This document shows positions 1-8,602 of a DNA stretch of 64,000 nt, one piece after another. The stretch is from Chitinophaga sp. sic0106 (GTDB taxonomy: Bacteria > Bacteroidota > Bacteroidia > Chitinophagales > Chitinophagaceae): NCBI RefSeq assembly GCF_019219075.1, contig NZ_JAHUWJ010000001.1:372001-436000 (forward strand), written 5' to 3'. The position numbers were made by a program, and so were the translations under genes. Under the pieces are notes generated by a model that worked only from the letters and a program-made list of their open reading frames with translations, was not told the origin of the DNA and made no database searches. Within the stretch, counting starts at the first letter, position 1. Each line of letters begins with the position of its first letter.

Positions 1-285
1 ATGTCCGCCACTTACTAGCCTTTTGCCGCTAAGTTAACAATTTATGGGCTATTGCTCACACGTGATTATCAGCGTATTTGAAAGATTTAGGGGTATTTTT
101 TGTTAAATATCCTGCTGATTTGGGCATTTAGTCAATCCATAAAGCTCATTCATACGTACTTTTATACATGAAAAAATAATATTGAGAATATAGTTTTTAC
201 AATTTCATAGCAACTTTAGTGTTAATCAGTCGTTAATCAAATATCTAAACAGCTAAACTCAGTAACGACGAAAATCAGAAATTTC

Positions 286-768
286 ATGCAAGATGGAAAA
301 AAGAAGTCAGACCTGTACTCCCGTACTGACACGGGGAAAGTTAACCTGACAGATGACGAATGGAAGGACGTATTACCAGCCGACGTGTATCACATTGCCC
401 GCGAAAAAGGAACCGAATGGGCGTTTACAGGAAAGTATTGGAACAGTAATGATGAGGGAACCTATTACTGTGCAGCATGCGGAAATCCATTATTTATATC
501 GGATGCAAAATTTGAAAGTAGCTGCGGCTGGCCGAGCTTTTTTCAACCGGTAAACAAGAACAGTGTTATTTATGCGCCCGACAATACCCACGGAATGCAT
601 CGCACAGAGGTTTTATGTGGCCGGTGCAGGTCGCACCTCGGACATGTTTTTGATGATGGCCCACCGCCAACAGGCCTGAGATACTGTATCAACTCTGTAA
701 TTCTTGACTTCGAAAAGGCACAGGAAGCCGAAAGGCAATTCCAGCAAAAAAATCCTGAGGAGCAGTAA
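286..768 (+). CDS. msrB: Peptide-methionine (R)-S-oxide reductase MsrB
   Basis: This 160-residue protein reduces methionine-R-sulfoxide in proteins back to methionine, a repair step after oxidative damage. Two CxxC pairs (C62/C65 and C111/C114) are the usual structural zinc site. The catalytic cysteine is C134 in the RYCIN motif, and C80 in the SCGWPSF motif sits where the resolving cysteine of the family lies, so a thioredoxin-recycled enzyme is expected. There is no signal peptide, so it should be cytoplasmic. The length is normal for a stand-alone MsrB, and no MsrA domain is fused or adjacent. The ATG at 286 gives a short polar N-terminus before the conserved domain. The next gene begins 71 bp downstream on the same strand, so co-transcription is possible but not shown. 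Confidence 0.95.
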   Translation: MQDGKKKSDLYSRTDTGKVNLTDDEWKDVLPADVYHIAREKGTEWAFTGKYWNSNDEGTYYCAACGNPLFISDAKFESSCGWPSFFQPVNKNSVIYAPDNTHGMHRTEVLCGRCRSHLGHVFDDGPPPTGLRYCINSVILDFEKAQEAERQFQQKNPEEQ

Positions 769-839
769 AATGGCTGAAAACAGGGAGTTATTACTAGCTA
801 AAAAAGCTGTATTTTTATAGTAATCAACCCCTTACAGTT

Positions 840-1859
840 ATGAAAGCTTTAAAGGTGATCGCCTGGATTATTGGAACTTTACTATTCTTATTCCTTGTAC
901 TGGTATTCATTGCACCCACCAAAATGCATGTGGAAGCCACTTCAGAAATAAATGCACCCGCCGGCATTGTATGGAATAACATTGTAAAGTTTGAACGCTT
1001 CCATGAATGGAGCAACTGGCGGCAAATGGATTCTACCACTACCTACACCATCGTTGGCGAAGATGGTACCGTTGGAGCTGTTTATTCCTGGAAAGGTCAG
1101 AAGATCGGCGAAGGGAAACTCCAGCATCTCTCCCTCGAACCTTACAAAACGGTTCAACAAAAAATAACCTTTATAAAACCATTTCAGTCCGAAGCGGATG
1201 TTTTTTATAACCTCTCCGAAGCCAATGGGAAAACCAAAGTGGTATGGGGCTTTGATGCGCGGTATAATCGCCCGCAAAACCTCATGACCTGGCTCATGAA
1301 AGGCGCCATCCAGTCGGATTTCGAAAAGGGATTGCTGAACCTCAAAAGCATGTCCGAGTCCGATAAAAAAGGCCCGGGCGCGCCAAATGGAGTAAACGAA
1401 ACGGTGAAGGAGATGAACTATCCCGCCACTACGTTTGCCACTATACGTAAAACAATCCCGCAAAAAGATATTGCTAAATTCTACAGCAATAACCTCCAAC
1501 AGATTTACCAGGCCGCTACGGCTGCAAAACTGCAGCCTGGCGTGCCTTCCGGATTATATTTTACCTGGGACACCGTAAAACACCAGACAGATATGGCCGC
1601 AGCCGTGCCCGTCCCTGAAGGCAGTGCGCTTAAGGGAAATGATATCAGTATCATAAAACTCCCTGCTGCCAAGGCTTTTTATGTGGATTATTATGGGCCG
1701 TACGATAAGATAGTAAACGCTCACGCAGCCCTGATGGACTTCGCGGATGATAAGGGTAAAAAAATTATTCCGCCAATGATAGAAATGTATGTGACAGATC
1801 CCGGCACTGAAAAGGACAGTAGCAAATGGCTCACAAAAGTCATTTACTTTATGCAGTAG
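840..1859 (+). CDS. Membrane-anchored SRPBCC (polyketide cyclase-like) plus GyrI-like domain protein
   Basis: The 339-residue protein starts with a strong hydrophobic segment (about residues 5-26) that should anchor it in the inner membrane or act as an uncleaved signal. Residues about 30-170 look like an SRPBCC/START-like ligand pocket (INAPAGIVWNNIV, then the FHEWSNW region). Residues about 185-339 look like a GyrI/AraC effector-binding domain (YYGPYDKI, then IEMYVTDPG near the C-terminus). Both folds bind small hydrophobic or cationic ligands. No DNA-binding domain is present, so it is not a complete AraC-type regulator. Proteins with this pair of domains are common in Bacteroidota, but their ligand is unknown to me. 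It sits between msrB and a convergent YciI-like gene, and the context does not reveal its role. Confidence 0.8.
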   Translation: MKALKVIAWIIGTLLFLFLVLVFIAPTKMHVEATSEINAPAGIVWNNIVKFERFHEWSNWRQMDSTTTYTIVGEDGTVGAVYSWKGQKIGEGKLQHLSLEPYKTVQQKITFIKPFQSEADVFYNLSEANGKTKVVWGFDARYNRPQNLMTWLMKGAIQSDFEKGLLNLKSMSESDKKGPGAPNGVNETVKEMNYPATTFATIRKTIPQKDIAKFYSNNLQQIYQAATAAKLQPGVPSGLYFTWDTVKHQTDMAAAVPVPEGSALKGNDISIIKLPAAKAFYVDYYGPYDKIVNAHAALMDFADDKGKKIIPPMIEMYVTDPGTEKDSSKWLTKVIYFMQ

Positions 1860-1909
1860 ATTAAAGAAGATGAGATGTTGGCCTGGACAGATATTGATAA
1901 AAAGCAGAC

Positions 1910-2188
1910 CTATTTCTCACACAGGGTGGCGTAGGTTTGTGGCTCAAACTCAATGATCTCATAAAGCGCCAGCTGGAATTTTTCTAAAGGATCTTCCTTC
2001 ATGATTTCTTCCACTTCTTTTCGGCTGGATGCCTTACATAATATCAAAGAGCCGGATTTAGGCTTGCGACGACCCGACAGGATAAATTGACCTGTTTCGA
2101 AGTATTTCTGGAGGAACGCCGTATGCGCCTCCATAAAGTGCTCAACAGCCGCCACCGGACGGATGTATTGTAGTAAGATCAGGAACAT
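1910..2188 (-). CDS. YciI-like (YCII-related) small protein
   Basis: This 92-residue protein resembles the YCII family, small ferredoxin-fold dimers. The cues are an N-terminal beta strand (MFLILLQYIRPVAAV), the short helix with HTAFLQKYFETGQFILSG, then a PxSGSLILC strand and the EEIMKEDP helix before a final strand. In this family the His-Asp pair near the SG turn has been proposed as catalytic. Here His22 precedes the FxxSG segment, but I cannot assign activity. It is cytoplasmic and complete. It is transcribed divergently from the DUF4836 lipoprotein gene, with 266 bp between them, and converges with the SRPBCC gene. The substrate is unknown. Confidence 0.75.
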   Translation of the reverse strand: MFLILLQYIRPVAAVEHFMEAHTAFLQKYFETGQFILSGRRKPKSGSLILCKASSRKEVEEIMKEDPLEKFQLALYEIIEFEPQTYATLCEK

Positions 2189-2308
2189 GGTTTTTCTATG
2201 GTTTTAGTGATCAGTTTCATAGTAGTAACAAAGGTATTAACTATATCGGTTAAGAAATTATTGTAAGCAGTTGGGAAAAATAAGACATATAAGCTACAAA
2301 AATATACG

Positions 2309-2316
2309 TACTTTTG
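2309..2316 (+). promoter_or_regulatory. Bacteroidota -7 box (TACTTTTG)
   Basis: The octamer TACTTTTG fits TANNTTTG exactly and is followed by CGACC, the context seen at other boxes in this window. It lies 139 bp upstream of the DUF4836 lipoprotein start, implying a leader of about 130 nt. I see no TTG (-33) at the usual distance, so the call rests on the -7 box alone. Confidence 0.45.
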
Positions 2317-2454
2317 CGACCATGAAATACCACGATAGTGGGAATGTGGTTCCAATTGTCCCTGAAATTTGTGCAGCCCGAACCATGTGTCCAGATTCCC
2401 CTTACCACCTATTTCTAGCCTGTGCATATTTTATCTAATATATTTTAATCATTT

Positions 2455-4266
2455 ATGAAAAGGACAATCTCCAAATTGTTGTTAACCGCTGGCGTAGCCG
2501 CGGTCATGTTGTCTGCCTGTTCTAAAGTACCTGAAGAGAGCAAATACATCCCCAAAGAAGCCGGTCTGGTATTCGAACTGAATGCTAAACAACTGAGCGA
2601 AAAACTGGTGACCAACGGCTTCACCATGGACAAACTAATGGCAGCTGCTCAATCCGGCGACTCCGCAAAAGACGCCAAATCTTGGGAAGATGCTAAAAAC
2701 TCAGGTATCGACCTTACCTCCAACTTCTTCGTTTCTTTCGTTTTCAGAGGGCAAGTAAACGAAAACAAATCCTATATCGAAGCGACCGCATCCCTGAAAG
2801 ATGTGACCAAATTCGAGAACTTCCTGAAAACCAATCTTTCCGGTTATGAAGTAAAAACCGGTAAGGACTTCAAATATACCTGGGATAAGAAAAGCTCCGC
2901 TTTAATTACCTGGAACGATAAAACTGTACTTTACCTGATGCACCTCCCTACCAGCAAGCTGAACGGCCTGCCAGGTACTGGTGGCGAACCAGCTGAAGAT
3001 GCAGCTGAAGTAGACGCAGAAGCTTACCCGGCCGATACTGCCGCGCCAGTAGAAGCCGTAGCTACCCCTGTAGCCAACGTGACTGCGGAACTGCCCGATG
3101 AAGCAGCCGTCCTGATTTCAGAAGCAGATCACCTCTATCACCTGAAAGAAGCTGAAACTGCCGGTTCCCTGGAACCTTTCAAAAAATTACTGAAAGAAAA
3201 CGCCGATATCAGCCTGTTTTTCAACTCTGAAGCTACCTACAACAGCGGCATGCTCACCATGCTGCCTGCTAACTTCAAGAAACTGATGGAAGGATCTTAT
3301 ACCACCGCTACCGCCAATTTCGAAAAAGGTAAAGTGGTAATGAACACCAACAGCTACGCCGGTAAACAAATGATGGAAATCTTTAAGAAATACGGCAAAC
3401 GCGAAATCGATATGGACATGCTGGAAAAATATCCAGGTGAAAACATCACCGGTTTCATCGCCTATGCTTTCGATTTTCATATGATCGGTGAAATCGTTAA
3501 ATCCGTTGGTATGGACGGTATGGTAAACATGATGCTGTCCCAGAAATCCGGTCTCACCATGGACGACCTGCTCAACGCCTTCGATGGCCAGCTGGTATAT
3601 GTATCTTCCGACTTCAAAATGGAGCGCGTACCTAACCCGTACTTCGAAGGCGATACCCTGGATAAGCCTAAGTCTAACTGGATATTTAACATGAAAGTGG
3701 CTAACAAGGAAGCATTCAATAAAGTAATGACCTCTCCGCTGCTGGCCAACATGTTCGTGAAAGAAGGTGATAAATACGTATTGGCTTCACCTGACATGGC
3801 CGCGTCCATGCCTGCAATGTCACTGACCGAAAAATCCATCACCCTCGGTTCCGACTCCGTACTGCTGGGCCAATACCTCGGCGGTAAAGGCAAAATCAAA
3901 CTGCCTGAAGCTGTGAACGGTAAAGTAAAAGGCAGCATGCTCTATGGCTACCTCGACTTCGAAAAACTGGCCAGCGCCGTTCCTATGAACAGCGTAGGTG
4001 AAGATGAAAAAGCAGTAGTAACTAAAGCGAAAGACCTGCTGAAAGACCTCACCATCTCCGCAAAACCAATCAGCGGTGATGTACAGAGCGGCGAAGTAGT
4101 ACTGAACTTCAGAGACCAGAACAGAAACAGCCTGGTGCAACTGGTAGAAGTAGCTACAGAAGCAGCTAAGGTGGCTAAAGCAAAAGAAGAGCAAAGAAAA
4201 AGAGAGCAAGCCGCAGAAGACAGCCTGTACAACCTGGTACCAGTAGATTCTGCTGCCATCCAATAA
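2455..4266 (+). CDS. DUF4836 family lipoprotein
   Basis: The 603-residue protein has a lipoprotein signal with the lipobox LSAC ending at C22, so it should be lipidated and exported. The rest resembles DUF4836, a Bacteroidota family of unknown function: an opening YIPKEAGLVFELNAKQLSEKL stretch, a middle region rich in ISLFFNSEATYN-type strands, and a late repeat of the opening theme (KGSMLYGYLDFEKLASAVP). Residues about 180-222 are an acidic, Ala/Pro/Val-rich low-complexity insert that probably forms a flexible linker. The C-terminus (about 565-590) is a charged helix likely to form a coiled coil. The gene stands alone: it is preceded by a 266-bp divergent spacer and followed by a terminator hairpin. 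The function is unknown. Confidence 0.8.
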   Translation: MKRTISKLLLTAGVAAVMLSACSKVPEESKYIPKEAGLVFELNAKQLSEKLVTNGFTMDKLMAAAQSGDSAKDAKSWEDAKNSGIDLTSNFFVSFVFRGQVNENKSYIEATASLKDVTKFENFLKTNLSGYEVKTGKDFKYTWDKKSSALITWNDKTVLYLMHLPTSKLNGLPGTGGEPAEDAAEVDAEAYPADTAAPVEAVATPVANVTAELPDEAAVLISEADHLYHLKEAETAGSLEPFKKLLKENADISLFFNSEATYNSGMLTMLPANFKKLMEGSYTTATANFEKGKVVMNTNSYAGKQMMEIFKKYGKREIDMDMLEKYPGENITGFIAYAFDFHMIGEIVKSVGMDGMVNMMLSQKSGLTMDDLLNAFDGQLVYVSSDFKMERVPNPYFEGDTLDKPKSNWIFNMKVANKEAFNKVMTSPLLANMFVKEGDKYVLASPDMAASMPAMSLTEKSITLGSDSVLLGQYLGGKGKIKLPEAVNGKVKGSMLYGYLDFEKLASAVPMNSVGEDEKAVVTKAKDLLKDLTISAKPISGDVQSGEVVLNFRDQNRNSLVQLVEVATEAAKVAKAKEEQRKREQAAEDSLYNLVPVDSAAIQ

Positions 4267-4321
4267 CAATTGTTCCGCGGACAACGCGGCATCAACATAG
4301 GTAATACCTTACATTTCTGAC

Positions 4322-4372
4322 AGGAGGCTGGATGAAAAGCAACAACTCGCTTTTTACCCAGCCTCCTCCTTT
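4322..4372 (+). terminator. Nested hairpin terminator after the DUF4836 gene
   Basis: A perfect 10-bp stem (AGGAGGCTGG at 4322-4331 with CCAGCCTCCT at 4358-4367) encloses a second 6-bp stem (AAAAGC/GCTTTT) and is followed by CCTTTTAT. It separates the lipoprotein gene from the ABC transporter pair. Confidence 0.7.
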
Positions 4373-4423
4373 TATACCCGACCCACACTGCGGAAAGCAG
4401 GCCCAAAACACTATCTTAGCCTC

Positions 4424-5074
4424 ATGCAAATTCAGCTCGATCAACTCCTGCCTGTTCCCCTGAAGGATAAGATCCTACAACGGAAATCAGGCATCTGGAA
4501 TGAAAATATCGTTTTTAATCCCGGTAGCTTTGTGAAAATCAAAGCCCCGTCTGGTACCGGCAAAACCACGCTGGTGCATTATCTGTATAATATCAGGAAC
4601 GACTATACGGGAAAAGTACTGGTAAACGGGAAACCCTGGAGCGACTACGGCCGCAACGAAATCGCACTCCTGCGCCAGCAGCAGATCAGCGTTATCTTCC
4701 AGGACCTGCGCCTGTTTGAACAACTGACAGCCCTGGAAAATATTGAACTGAAGCGGGTCATGACCCCGCAGCCCTACTGTACCCCCGAAAGAGTGCAGGA
4801 AATGGCTGCGCGACTCAATGTAACCCATGTGCTCCGGCAGAGCAGTAAAACACTGTCCTACGGCGAGCGGCAGCGCATTGCCATCATACGTGCGCTCGTA
4901 CAGCCCTTTGACTGGTTGCTGATGGATGAACCCTTTAGTCACCTTGATGAAGAAAACACCCGCCGGGCCGCCGCGCTCATCGCTGAAGAATGCAGCGCGC
5001 GTAAAGCAGGATTTATTTTAACCGACCTGGACGATGACCAGCACTTTGACTACAATGTGCTGTACCAGCTTTAA
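4424..5074 (+). CDS. ABC transporter ATP-binding protein, LolD-like size
   Basis: This 216-residue nucleotide-binding domain has a Walker A at residues 41-49 (APSGTGKTT), a Q-loop (IFQD, 91-94), a signature LSYGE (144-148), Walker B with the catalytic Glu (WLLMDEP, 164-170) and a D-loop (SHLDE). Two positions depart from the norm. The first Gly of Walker A is Ala41. The switch-loop histidine is missing: the strand after the D-loop ends TDLDDD (200-205) where a THD-like motif is expected. Its partner is the FtsX-like permease that starts 12 bp downstream. The pair resembles the LolCDE/MacB class of mechanotransmitters more than importers. The cargo is unknown, and ATP turnover may be slow or unusual. 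Confidence 0.8.
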   Translation: MQIQLDQLLPVPLKDKILQRKSGIWNENIVFNPGSFVKIKAPSGTGKTTLVHYLYNIRNDYTGKVLVNGKPWSDYGRNEIALLRQQQISVIFQDLRLFEQLTALENIELKRVMTPQPYCTPERVQEMAARLNVTHVLRQSSKTLSYGERQRIAIIRALVQPFDWLLMDEPFSHLDEENTRRAAALIAEECSARKAGFILTDLDDDQHFDYNVLYQL

Positions 5075-5086
5075 TCTGATGTTTAC

Positions 5087-6286
5087 ATGCATGCTTTTTT
5101 TGCCCTTCTGAAAAAAATAATTCGAACCGGGATCGGTAAAGGCAGATTTATCATGGCCTCGCTGGGGTTAGGCATCGCCATGGTGCTGATCCTTATTGCG
5201 CTACAGGCCAATTCTGATTTTAACCAGCTGCTCTACAGCGACAAAAACCAGAACGAAACTGCTGATTTCCTCGTCATCAATAAAAAAGTTACTAACAGTA
5301 TGATGGGGCAGCCACAAAAAATGGTGCTCTCCCAGGAAGAAATAGACAATATCCGCCGCCAGCCCTTCGTACAGGCGTCAGGGTTAATTACTTCCAGCAG
5401 ATTCAAAGTAGTGGCGCAGGCCCCCGGCGAATTGCATTTTGCAACGGATATGTTCTTCGAATCCGTACCGGATAGCTTCATCGATGTGAAAGAGGAAGAG
5501 TGGAAGTGGGAGCCAGGCAGCCGTATCATCCCTATTATATTGCCCAATGATTTCCTGAACCTGTATAATTTCGGTTTCTCCCTGAGCCAGGACCTGCCGC
5601 AGATTTCACAGGAAACGGTGAAAGCGCTACCGCTGCAAATCGTTATTTCCAACGGCCTCATCTCAGAAACCTATACCGGCCATATCGTTGGGTTCTCCGA
5701 TCGCATTTCTTCCTTTCTCGTGCCTGCATCCTTTATGGACTGGGCCAATGAAAAGTATGGCATGGCCGGCACCACTTCCACCGCCAGCAGAATCGTGATT
5801 AAAACCGCCGATCCATCAAATCCAGCCCTGGTAAAGTTCCTGGATGATAACGGTTATACCACCAACCAGGACAAACTGAAATTCAGTAAAACCAGGGTAA
5901 TCGTACAAACAATCGTCTCAGTTATCGGTTTCTTTGGTTTAGTGCTGTTATTCTTTGCCCTGCTGGTGTTCAGCATGTTCATACAACTGATCATCGCCAG
6001 CTGCAAAAAGGAAATACAGCTGCTGGTTACGCTGGGAACGGCGCCCAGGCAGCTGCAACGCTATTTGCTGAAGCAGTTTATTCCCCTGTATATTATCATT
6101 GGGGTGGTGTCGCTGCTCATAGTTGTAGTACTGCAATACCAGGCCCATGTAGTGCTGGCTAAGCACGATATGGCCGTGAGTCCGCTGCCCGCTATCTGGA
6201 CATTTGCCGGAGCGGCAGTAGTCATCTCCCTGGTATATATAGTAAACCTGGTAACCGTGCGCAAATACATATTACAGGATCAGTAA
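5087..6286 (+). CDS. FtsX-like ABC transporter permease
   Basis: The 399-residue membrane protein has the MacB/FtsX plan: one N-terminal membrane helix (about residues 20-41), a periplasmic domain of about 230 residues, and three C-terminal helices (about 270-300, 325-350 and 365-388). The cytoplasmic loop between the second and third helices carries the usual coupling segment (SCKKEIQLLVTLGTAPRQL). It is encoded 12 bp after the ATPase gene and surely forms a complex with it. A functional transporter would be a homodimer, or would use another permease encoded elsewhere. No periplasmic adaptor or outer-membrane partner is adjacent, so a MacAB-TolC type efflux pump is not supported here. Confidence 0.8.
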   Translation: MHAFFALLKKIIRTGIGKGRFIMASLGLGIAMVLILIALQANSDFNQLLYSDKNQNETADFLVINKKVTNSMMGQPQKMVLSQEEIDNIRRQPFVQASGLITSSRFKVVAQAPGELHFATDMFFESVPDSFIDVKEEEWKWEPGSRIIPIILPNDFLNLYNFGFSLSQDLPQISQETVKALPLQIVISNGLISETYTGHIVGFSDRISSFLVPASFMDWANEKYGMAGTTSTASRIVIKTADPSNPALVKFLDDNGYTTNQDKLKFSKTRVIVQTIVSVIGFFGLVLLFFALLVFSMFIQLIIASCKKEIQLLVTLGTAPRQLQRYLLKQFIPLYIIIGVVSLLIVVVLQYQAHVVLAKHDMAVSPLPAIWTFAGAAVVISLVYIVNLVTVRKYILQDQ

Positions 6287-6312
6287 TTAATCCGATTTTA
6301 AATATTCCAACG

Positions 6313-6633
6313 ATGAAAGCAAACGACAAGAAATTTGTACACGTGGTAAACTTCTACCTGAAGCCGGGACTGAGCGCAGAAGATGTAAGGAAGTTTGAAG
6401 TGGGCGTGAGTTCACTGGGTACCATCGACGAAATCCAGGTGTTTAATGTGGGTAGTCCCGCATCCACCGACCGTCCGGTAATTGATAAAAGCTATAGCTA
6501 TTGCCTGCTCTGTGTGTTTAAGCATCAGGAGGACCATGATATCTACCAGTCACATCCTATTCACCTGAATTTTATTGATAACTGCAAGCACTTGTGGGAG
6601 AAGGTGGTGATATTTGATTCCGAAACTATTTAG
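6313..6633 (+). CDS. Dabb (stress-responsive alpha/beta-barrel) family protein
   Basis: The 106-residue cytoplasmic protein shows the Dabb pattern: an opening strand with HVVNFYLKPGLS, a helix, the middle strand SYSYCLLCVFK and the closing HPIHLNFID followed by a helix. Family members are dimeric ferredoxin-like barrels. Some act in polyketide or plant stress pathways, but most bacterial ones are uncharacterised. It starts 26 bp after the permease gene, so it may share its transcript, although a functional link is not obvious. Confidence 0.85.
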   Translation: MKANDKKFVHVVNFYLKPGLSAEDVRKFEVGVSSLGTIDEIQVFNVGSPASTDRPVIDKSYSYCLLCVFKHQEDHDIYQSHPIHLNFIDNCKHLWEKVVIFDSETI

Positions 6634-6672
6634 TTTTTGGCCTGGAAGGTGCCAGCGGCCCCTTCCCAAGCC

Positions 6673-6709
6673 TTGAAATTCCCTTCGCCACAGGCGAAGG
6701 GAATTTCAA
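6673..6709. repeat. Perfect 17-bp inverted repeat between convergent genes
   Basis: TTGAAATTCCCTTCGCC at 6673-6689 is exactly mirrored at 6693-6709 with a 3-base loop. It lies between the Dabb gene and the convergent flavoprotein gene, 3 bp from the latter's stop. Neither side has a T-run, so it is not a textbook intrinsic terminator. It may stabilise both 3' ends or be a dispersed palindrome. Confidence 0.85.
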
Positions 6710-6712
6710 AAT

Positions 6713-7948
6713 TTATCTGTTGAACAACAATTTCACGTAAAACATAGGTTTCCCCAACTTCTTCCGCAGATCCACCTCATGAAACATGCATGACATCAGC
6801 TCTTTCAGCTGTTTGTTTTTAGACCCCATTTTCATGAGCCAGTTAAACAGCCACGGATATTTAATCAGTTTTTGCAGTTTCGTACTCACCTGTAGTTCCG
6901 GACCCAGGATGCGGTATACGTCTGTATCATAGGCATCCAGGAATTTATCGGAGAAGTCGTTGGCGGCAATGGCAGCAGCGGCTTGCTGGGCGGCAATGCG
7001 GCCGGAGTAGAGCGCGTTGCCAATACCTTCGCCGGTGAACGGATCGATGAGGTAGCCTGCATCGCCCACCAGCACAAAGCGTTCCCCGTGGAGCTTGCGC
7101 TTTTTGCTACCCAGAGGTAGGCCGTAACCGTCGATAGAGCCTACCAGCTCGGCGTTGGCAAACCTTTCTTTCATCACCGGGTCGGCGGCCAGGGTATCCA
7201 CCATTAATTTTTTAAGATTGATCTTGTTGTTGCGGGCATTGTTGCTGAGCATACCCACGCCTACGTTGGCTTCGCCATTAGGCAGCGGGAATATCCAGAG
7301 GTAGCCGGGCAGCATTTCCTTGAGGAAGTGCAGTTCGATGAAGTTGTCCTTATGAAGGCCGGTAATGCCTTTGTAGTAGGCACGTATGCCGGCTACATAA
7401 TGCTCCGGCTCCATTTTAATACCGGCTACCTCCTTTGTGAAGGAAGAATGTGCACCATTGGCCACAATCACCAGCTGCGTTTTCACCTGGAAGGTGCCGC
7501 TGTTATTGGACAGGAGGTATCCATCCTGTTGCAGTTCATATTTATCAATGCTGGTACCTTCGTAGAGGGTGATTTCCGGGCGTCTTTTCATTTCATCTAC
7601 CAGGAAATTATCGAAGTCGATGCGTTTGCACACGAAACCTCTTGGGTTCGACATATCATCCTGGTAATTAGGCGCATAGGGGATATCCATGCCAATGCGG
7701 TTTGGCGCCACAAATTTCACTCCCCAGCTGTCCATTTTAAAAACGGCCTGCTGGAGTCTTTTCCCCATGTCTTTATCAATACGTTCGAGTATGGTGAGCA
7801 CCTTGCCACTAAGACCGTCGCCACAAACCTTGTCCCTCGGGAACACCGCTTTATCCACTACAATAGAAGGGATGCCCATCTGGGCCAGCTGGAGGGCTGC
7901 GCAAGCGCCACCGGGGCCGGCTCCTATAATACAAACTTTTGTTTCCAT
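6713..7948 (-). CDS. Geranylgeranyl reductase family FAD-dependent oxidoreductase
   Basis: This 411-residue flavoprotein opens with the dinucleotide-binding GAGPGG (residues 9-14) and has the second FAD motif VLVGDAGYLIDPFTGEGI (about 293-309). The mid-protein motif PGYLWIFPLPNG, followed by NVGVG, is typical of geranylgeranyl reductases and related isoprenoid- or quinone-acting members of the PHBH fold. It probably saturates double bonds in a prenyl chain or oxidises a lipid-like substrate. No isoprenoid or menaquinone gene is next to it, so the substrate cannot be named. It has no membrane segment and would associate with the membrane peripherally. It is transcribed divergently from ybaB with a 79-bp spacer. 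Confidence 0.85.
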   Translation of the reverse strand: METKVCIIGAGPGGACAALQLAQMGIPSIVVDKAVFPRDKVCGDGLSGKVLTILERIDKDMGKRLQQAVFKMDSWGVKFVAPNRIGMDIPYAPNYQDDMSNPRGFVCKRIDFDNFLVDEMKRRPEITLYEGTSIDKYELQQDGYLLSNNSGTFQVKTQLVIVANGAHSSFTKEVAGIKMEPEHYVAGIRAYYKGITGLHKDNFIELHFLKEMLPGYLWIFPLPNGEANVGVGMLSNNARNNKINLKKLMVDTLAADPVMKERFANAELVGSIDGYGLPLGSKKRKLHGERFVLVGDAGYLIDPFTGEGIGNALYSGRIAAQQAAAAIAANDFSDKFLDAYDTDVYRILGPELQVSTKLQKLIKYPWLFNWLMKMGSKNKQLKELMSCMFHEVDLRKKLGKPMFYVKLLFNR

Positions 7949-8027
7949 TTTACTGATAGTATAACCAGCTGGTAAGATACGGAATACTGTAATAGCTTAT
8001 CTTTACAACCTTAAAAATTAGTAAGAT

Positions 8028-8327
8028 ATGTTCGATTTATTTGGTAAGCTGTCACAGATCCAGCAAAAAATGAAAGAAGGAAAAGAGCGCCTGGCTAACG
8101 TTACCCTGGAAGGGGAGGCTGGCAATGGTGCAGTGAAAGTGGCTGTGGATGGTAACCGTCAGGTGAAAAGCATCGACGTAGCTGCCGAACTGCTGGTGCC
8201 GGAAAGAAAAGAAGAACTGGAAGACCTGATGATATCTGCCCTCAACAAAGCCCTGAAAGCTGCTGAAAACAGCTGGGAAGCTGAAATGAAAAATGCTGCC
8301 GGCGGTATGCTGGGAGGCTTACTGTAA
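8028..8327 (+). CDS. YbaB/EbfC family nucleoid-associated protein
   Basis: The 99-residue protein has the YbaB layout: an N-terminal helix (KLSQIQQKMKEGKERL), a strand with VTLEGEAGNGAVKVAVDG, and a C-terminal helix pair around EELEDLMISALNKALKAAE. YbaB proteins form dimers that bind DNA with little sequence preference and are often encoded near recR/dnaX, but neither is present here. The C-terminus is Gly/Met-rich (AAGGMLGGLL), as in other family members. A strong terminator follows 21 bp after the stop, so it is probably monocistronic. Confidence 0.95.
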   Translation: MFDLFGKLSQIQQKMKEGKERLANVTLEGEAGNGAVKVAVDGNRQVKSIDVAAELLVPERKEELEDLMISALNKALKAAENSWEAEMKNAAGGMLGGLL

Positions 8328-8348
8328 GAGATAGCATAATATTTTTAC

Positions 8349-8387
8349 AGGGATGTGCGCGTTTACGGGCACATCCCTTTCTTTTTC
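8349..8387 (+). terminator. Intrinsic terminator of the ybaB-like gene
   Basis: A perfect 10-bp stem (AGGGATGTGC with GCACATCCCT) and a 10-base loop are followed by TTTCTTTTT. Confidence 0.9.
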
Positions 8388-8507
8388 CCTATTGCGTAAG
8401 TAGTTTTTCCTTTTCGCTATAGCTACCCTGGTTAAAAGCCCTTTCTTTGTGTTACACGAATACACAACCCTACAGAATTTGTAAATACTTTTCTGAAATG
8501 ATATACT

Positions 8508-8540
8508 ACCGGGGAATTAGTTTCCCTGGTTTTATTTTTT
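8508..8540 (+). terminator. Second plus-strand terminator-like hairpin
   Basis: ACCGGGGAA (8508-8516) pairs with TTCCCTGGT (8522-8530) with one G-T wobble, and a TTTATTTTTT run follows. It lies about 120 bp beyond the ybaB terminator with no gene between, so it is either a backup terminator or the end of a short untranslated transcript. It precedes the small membrane-protein gene. Confidence 0.6.
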
Positions 8541-8602
8541 AGGGAGATGTAAAGCCCACCCTGCATTGGGTTTTCAGGTTTTTCCTACTTTTTTATGATG
8601 GC

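Noticed and set aside
2322..2438. 38-codon frame directly after the 2309 promoter box
   Set aside because: It could be a leader peptide, but composition and position give no real support beyond the start codon.
7328..7975. A 215-codon plus-strand frame antisense to the flavoprotein gene
   Set aside because: The translation is low in recognisable motifs, and the minus strand has a clear FAD-binding protein there.
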